17,348 nucleotides of DNA, taken from contig CAJUDY010000057.1 in assembly GCA_910584945.1 (NCBI GenBank), positions 1-17,348 on the forward strand, in the 5' to 3' direction. The translations under genes were made by a program, and so were the position numbers. This DNA comes from an uncultured Lachnospiraceae bacterium (lineage in GTDB: Bacteria > Bacillota > Clostridia > Lachnospirales > Lachnospiraceae). This document shows, piece after piece, positions 13,825 to 17,348 of this stretch. Position 1 is the first letter of the stretch. Every line of letters starts with the position of its first letter. Below the pieces are notes generated by a model. The model was not told the DNA's origin. It made no database searches and saw only the letters and a program-made list of their open reading frames with translations.

Positions 13825-15054
13825 TCACAGCTCCACCGTCGTAGGCCCCACCTGATCATAGAGGATCATTCCGTCAAAGGTCTCATTCGGGACAATTTTC
13901 GTTGTATAGAACATTTTGAGGAGCGTGAGGCTTCCCACGTTCAGGGAGGTGATCCTTTGGGTGCCGGAGAGGAGTTTCTCCCAGCCGTCACAGGAGGACG
14001 CCTTCTGAAAGTCCAGATAATACCGCGTGCCCTCCACGTCAGCGGCCAGGGCGTTCAGGTCGTTTTTATTTTTGGCGGTGGTTTCGGTAAAGCCGTCGTC
14101 CGTCTGGGAGTTGAAGGTGGTGATCCGGGCGTCCGTACCGATGGTAAAGTAACCGTCCCCCAGGTCTTCTGCTAGCTGTCTGCCCATGCAGTCGTAGAGC
14201 GAGGTGTTGACTCTGGCGATATGTCCGTTGTGACCGTTGATGAAGAGCAGGCTTCCGTCACCGTGCTCCAGGAACCAGTGCACTTTTTCCGCCATGTGGC
14301 CGTCGCGAACTTCGTTGTACTCGCTGTTGGATTTGCGGATGTCACAGCAGTTGTAAATGCTGTTGGCGCATTCTCTTGCGAACTCGAAAGCTTCGCTGCC
14401 GCAGACTTCCACAATTTGTTCTTTCCTCTCGTCCACACTCTTGAGAAGTTTTTCCGCTTCCGGCATTCCTTCGGCAAAGGCGTCCGTACTGAGATCATAG
14501 ATCGCGTCGTCGTTCAGAAAGGCAAATGTTTCTTCGTATTCCGCGGTCAGTTCCGGGTCAATCTGTCTTAATATACCGAAGAGATAATCCTTGCTGTTGT
14601 CCGCCTGCTGCATATCCATCCCATAGAAATGCAGGTCTTCCCCTGCCAGTGCGGTCTCATTGTAAGCGCGCATCCATTCCAGAAGATCTGCCATTTCCCT
14701 GGTGCGGTAGATCCGAAAACCGATCGTGGCCGCCGCTTCTTTGGCGGTTCCTTCTCCGCCGTGGATGTATGCGTCCACCTTCAGCGCATTTCCGAAATCC
14801 CCCTCGATGATAAAGGTTCTGCAGCCATAGTGATGCACCAGAGTCCGGAACACCTCTGCTTTCAGTTCCTGATATTCTTTGACGCCGTGGCTTGCTTCTC
14901 CAAGGCCCACCACCCGGGTCTGCTCCGGAATGGCGATGGCGTCAAGGTCCGTCTGCACGGCTTCCATATCCGGGGCGGTATTTCCGGCGCATCCCGTCAG
15001 CAGGGCGGACAGGAGGGCGGCAGTGATGAATTTTCTGATGTTTGTCTTTCTCAT
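13825..15054 (-). CDS. Erythromycin-esterase-family lipoprotein
   Basis: A 409-residue protein with a lipoprotein signal peptide: basic MRKTNIRK, hydrophobic core, lipobox LLTGC with Cys at about 22, so it is anchored outside the membrane. The mature part matches the erythromycin-esterase (Ere) family: VVGLGEASHGVKEY with the Glu-Ala-Ser-His core, FIIEGDFGNAL, a TREMADLLEWMRAYN block, HFYGMDMQ and later LFINGHNGHIARV with a conserved His. Known members hydrolyse the macrolide lactone or act as other hydrolases; many chromosomal homologues have no proven antibiotic role, so resistance should not be assumed. It converges on the YoaP-like gene with only seven bases between stop codons. It lies 86 bases after the response regulator on the same strand and may share its transcript. 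Confidence 0.85.
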   Translation of the reverse strand: MRKTNIRKFITAALLSALLTGCAGNTAPDMEAVQTDLDAIAIPEQTRVVGLGEASHGVKEYQELKAEVFRTLVHHYGCRTFIIEGDFGNALKVDAYIHGGEGTAKEAAATIGFRIYRTREMADLLEWMRAYNETALAGEDLHFYGMDMQQADNSKDYLFGILRQIDPELTAEYEETFAFLNDDAIYDLSTDAFAEGMPEAEKLLKSVDERKEQIVEVCGSEAFEFARECANSIYNCCDIRKSNSEYNEVRDGHMAEKVHWFLEHGDGSLLFINGHNGHIARVNTSLYDCMGRQLAEDLGDGYFTIGTDARITTFNSQTDDGFTETTAKNKNDLNALAADVEGTRYYLDFQKASSCDGWEKLLSGTQRITSLNVGSLTLLKMFYTTKIVPNETFDGMILYDQVGPTTVEL

Positions 15055-15083
15055 GTGACTCTCTTCCTTATATAAAGTGTGTG

Positions 15084-15101
15084 CTGCGGATGTCTCCGCA
15101 G
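15084..15101. promoter_or_regulatory. Hairpin in the leader of the esterase gene
   Basis: CTGCGGA and TCCGCAG pair perfectly around a four-base loop. A TATACT -10-like box lies at 15115-15110 on the minus strand, which would place the hairpin in the 5' leader. No T run follows, so it is not a standard terminator. Control of the esterase or RNA stability is possible. Confidence 0.35.
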
Positions 15102-15140
15102 GTAAAGAGAGTATAGCAGAGAAAAAGCGGAAGGCGGGAA

Positions 15141-15914
15141 TTATTTCTTAAACGGCGTCAAATCGTTCCCGAATGGAACCCGGTTGGCGTCCATACGTTT
15201 CCGAAGCTCCCGTCCAGCCGTCCGGGAGAGCAGACATTCCCGTTCGCCAACCAGGAGCTTTCCGCGCCGGAGATCGACCCGCTGGATTTTGTCAAAGGCC
15301 ACCAGATAAGCCCGATGGGAGCGGAAAAACCGCTCGCCCAGACTGGCCTGGATCTCATTCAGGCTGCCGAGAAAGTCCATACGGCTGTCCAGGGTGTGGA
15401 GCAGGACGTGATGGGATCTCGGGGCGGTCTCGAAGAAAAGAATCTCATTCATCGGGATGTGGCGCAGGGAGCTCCCGGTCTGCAGGGTGTATACCTGTAC
15501 CGGCGTCGGGCGTTCCAGAAGCAGCCGGTTCTGAAACGCTTCCAGGCAGCGGCAGATGGATTCCTCCAGCCGGTCCGGCGTTTTCACGATATAGTCGAAG
15601 ACTTCCAGATGGTATTGAAAGGTCCTGGGGGCCAGATCGCCGTAGCTGGTGATATAGATCAGGGTACCGCGGGGGTCTCTTCTTCGAAGCTCCCGACCCA
15701 GCAGAAAACCGTCCCACTGGCCGTCTTTTAACTCCACGTCCAGAAGATAGATATTCTGCCGCCGGTCCCCAAGGGCCATAAGAAGCGTTTCGGCGCTGTC
15801 CGCGCTGCATACGACCCGCATGTCATAGTCTTCAATCAGGATCTTTTTCTCCAGGATGGTTTGAATCCGGCGGCGGGCGGATGCGTCGTCGTCACATAGA
15901 TAAATATCGATCAT
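15141..15914 (-). CDS. LytTR-family response regulator (AgrA-like)
   Basis: A 257-residue protein. Residues 1-125 are a receiver domain: acidic pocket D8-D10 (LCDDDA), phospho-acceptor D59 in IYLLDVEL, T89/S90 in YITSYG and K111 in YIVKTPD. Residues about 140-240 are a LytTR DNA-binding domain with IPMNEILFFET, ERFFRSHRAYLVAF and a C-terminal RRGKLLVGE strand pair. It would be phosphorylated by the kinase encoded just upstream, whose gene overlaps it by four bases (start at 15914, kinase stop at 15911), and then bind paired direct repeats in target promoters. No such repeats were identified here. Targets could include the adjacent esterase gene. Peptide quorum sensing is the usual role of such pairs, but no agrB/agrD genes are visible in this window. 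Confidence 0.9.
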   Translation of the reverse strand: MIDIYLCDDDASARRRIQTILEKKILIEDYDMRVVCSADSAETLLMALGDRRQNIYLLDVELKDGQWDGFLLGRELRRRDPRGTLIYITSYGDLAPRTFQYHLEVFDYIVKTPDRLEESICRCLEAFQNRLLLERPTPVQVYTLQTGSSLRHIPMNEILFFETAPRSHHVLLHTLDSRMDFLGSLNEIQASLGERFFRSHRAYLVAFDKIQRVDLRRGKLLVGERECLLSRTAGRELRKRMDANRVPFGNDLTPFKK

Positions 15915-17281
15915 AATCTGCCTCCCGGTTCTTCTATGGATAGTTCCTGTATAAAAATCTCATCGCTCCAGCGGGTGGCGGAGGACGCTCCGGGATATCT
16001 TTTCAGGATTTTCTGATAGCTGAAAAGTCCTGTTCCCCGCCCGTTTCCTTTGGTGGACCAGCCCTCTTTCCAGAAGCACGCGGGATCTTCGCCCCCGGTC
16101 CATGGGTTGGAGACGCGCAGCGTGAGTACTGGTCCTTCCTGCAGAAGGAGGATCTCCACCCAGGGCCGCGCGGTTTTCCGCGCTGCTTCCGCGGCGTTAT
16201 CGGTCAGGATGCCCAGGCAGCGGACCAGGTCCCAGGTATCCATGGCTGCATGTTCCACCGGATACAGGACTTCCAGATGACAGGGAATATGCTGTTCTGC
16301 CATCCAAGCCATCTTATGCAAAAGCAGGCCCTGGATCTGGGGAATGCGAAGATTCCCGATCTGAGAGGCCGCGCGGATCTTTTCTCCCAGGCGGCGTTCA
16401 AAGCCGGTCTCCAGTTCCTGGAAAGAGCGGGAAAGCCGTCCGTCCCCTGGTCCGTCCGTCAGGCCGACGAGCAGATTCCGGCAGTCATGACGAAAGGTCC
16501 GAAGTTCTTCCTGCAGTTCTTCCAGCGTCCGCGCATAGAGCTGCTGTCTTGCGAGCATGTCCGCCTGGAGATCCAGCTTTCTTAGGTCCATGTTCCGGAG
16601 TGCCAGATGGAGCACCAGAGCGGTTACCAGTATGGTCATCACCGCGGCTACCAGAAGGTACTCCGCCAGATAGGCGGTCTCGACGCCGTACTGCATATGA
16701 TTGAGTACCACGAAAGCAGCATCCAGCGCCGCCAGGAGCAGAGCGGTCCGCCAGGGATCGCCGACGTGTTCCAGATAGACGCAGAATCGTTCTTTTGGCC
16801 ACAGCCGCCCAAGCAGCGTAGAAAGGGCAAAGTGAAAGAGCGGGAGCGTGAGCCAGAGCAGGCACATGGTCGTAAAAGGAGAGACCTGTTCCGGCGATAG
16901 GGTGGGAACACAGGCGTATATAAGGCGGGTAAAGATCACGGAGAGCGAGCTTTCCATCATTCCGGCCATGCATACGGCCGCCAGACAGTGCCAGAAGGGG
17001 CGACGCCAGACCCACATACTCCAAAAGGTGAAAAATAGAGCATTGAGCAGATAGAGCAGCAGCATAAGCGGAACATTTTGAATGATTCTGGCGGCGCCCC
17101 AGTTGACCGCCGCGGTCACAGGCGCAAAAAGAAGGAGCAGAGGGAGCTTTCTGGAAAGCGATCTTACAGAGGGCGTATAAAAAAGAGCGCTAAGCCAGAG
17201 AGACAGAATCAGATCACCTAGCAGGTGATCCTCACAAGTAAATAAAAACTGTTCCCATAAGGGCAGATCAAGAGAACTCAT
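15911..17281 (-). CDS. AgrC-like GHKL sensor histidine kinase
   Basis: A 456-residue membrane kinase. The N-terminal 230 residues hold about six hydrophobic segments (near 23-38, 45-62, 70-92, 97-122, 135-158, 178-198 and 204-228), a polytopic sensor of the AgrC type. A coiled helix (MDLRKLDLQADMLARQQLYAR) leads to the H-box FRHDCRN with H265, then the ATPase domain with N-box LTDNAAEAARK (N362) and G-box KGNGRGTGLF (about 411-420). It is expected to autophosphorylate and pass phosphate to D59 of the response regulator encoded next. The start ATG at 17281 has an AAGGT-like RBS (weak). The 67 bases beyond it contain no complete gene, so any signal-peptide genes would be outside the window. Confidence 0.88.
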   Translation of the reverse strand: MSSLDLPLWEQFLFTCEDHLLGDLILSLWLSALFYTPSVRSLSRKLPLLLLFAPVTAAVNWGAARIIQNVPLMLLLYLLNALFFTFWSMWVWRRPFWHCLAAVCMAGMMESSLSVIFTRLIYACVPTLSPEQVSPFTTMCLLWLTLPLFHFALSTLLGRLWPKERFCVYLEHVGDPWRTALLLAALDAAFVVLNHMQYGVETAYLAEYLLVAAVMTILVTALVLHLALRNMDLRKLDLQADMLARQQLYARTLEELQEELRTFRHDCRNLLVGLTDGPGDGRLSRSFQELETGFERRLGEKIRAASQIGNLRIPQIQGLLLHKMAWMAEQHIPCHLEVLYPVEHAAMDTWDLVRCLGILTDNAAEAARKTARPWVEILLLQEGPVLTLRVSNPWTGGEDPACFWKEGWSTKGNGRGTGLFSYQKILKRYPGASSATRWSDEIFIQELSIEEPGGRL

Positions 17282-17348
17282 AGGTTTACCTTATTTCCTA
17301 AACCTCCATGCCCGCACACTTGGCACCACCATAAATGAAACTGTGCAG

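Noticed and set aside
15084..15101. Intrinsic terminator after the response regulator
   Set aside because: The stem is good but no T run follows on the minus strand; kept only as a possible leader hairpin.
14172..17054. Many overlapping open frames in the GC-rich esterase and kinase region
   Set aside because: They are opposite-frame shadows of the esterase, response regulator and kinase genes, which carry complete domain motifs.

Overview
The window looks like an accessory region of a low-to-moderate GC Bacillota genome, probably class Clostridia (Lachnospirales-like). This is inferred from strong AGGAG-type ribosome binding sites, AgrC/AgrA-like signalling proteins, a YoaP-like acetyltransferase, a VgrG-like fragment of a contractile injection system, and sharp swings between GC-rich core-like genes and very AT-rich acquired genes. 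No rRNA, tRNA or CRISPR array was seen.

Bases 1-4075 are a polymorphic-toxin graveyard. It opens with the C-terminal part of a toxin carrying a CdiA EC869-type nuclease domain, followed directly by its likely immunity gene. Then come a truncated VgrG-like gene, several small AT-rich putative immunity genes (one with an in-frame TGA, one a four-helix membrane protein), and at least two partial copies of the first immunity gene. One of these copies is fused to a copy of the VgrG-like sequence. The debris ends in a RelB/DinJ-type antitoxin remnant that abuts a truncated alpha/beta hydrolase gene. The hydrolase is translationally coupled to a TetR-type regulator with a recognisable promoter and operator. 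Bases 5516-6529 are an IS630-family element with TA target duplication and two compensating frameshifts.

Bases 6730-12967 hold the most interesting object: an apparent invertible operon switch. Two perfect 27-bp inverted repeats (6770-6796 and 11963-11989) enclose a very AT-rich, about 5.2-kb segment. It carries a small unknown gene plus a family 2 glycosyltransferase on the + strand, and a convergent 1135-residue protein on the - strand. That protein has an N-terminal PD-(D/E)XK nuclease domain, a P-loop STAND-type NTPase and a helical repeat C-terminus, the layout of Avs antiphage proteins. A tyrosine recombinase gene lies just outside the right repeat, and its stop codon is inside the repeat. 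Just outside the left repeat is a near-consensus promoter that points into the segment. In the orientation shown it reads into the glycosyltransferase operon; inversion would place the nuclease-NTPase gene behind it. A 12-bp perfect hairpin separates the two convergent operons.

Bases 12969-17348 are GC-richer. A degenerate copy of the YoaP/esterase gene-end junction precedes a YoaP-like acetyltransferase gene whose strong RBS and GTG start are followed by a TGA at codon 18. Then, on the - strand, come an erythromycin-esterase-like lipoprotein, a LytTR response regulator and an AgrC-like histidine kinase. The last two overlap by 4 bases.
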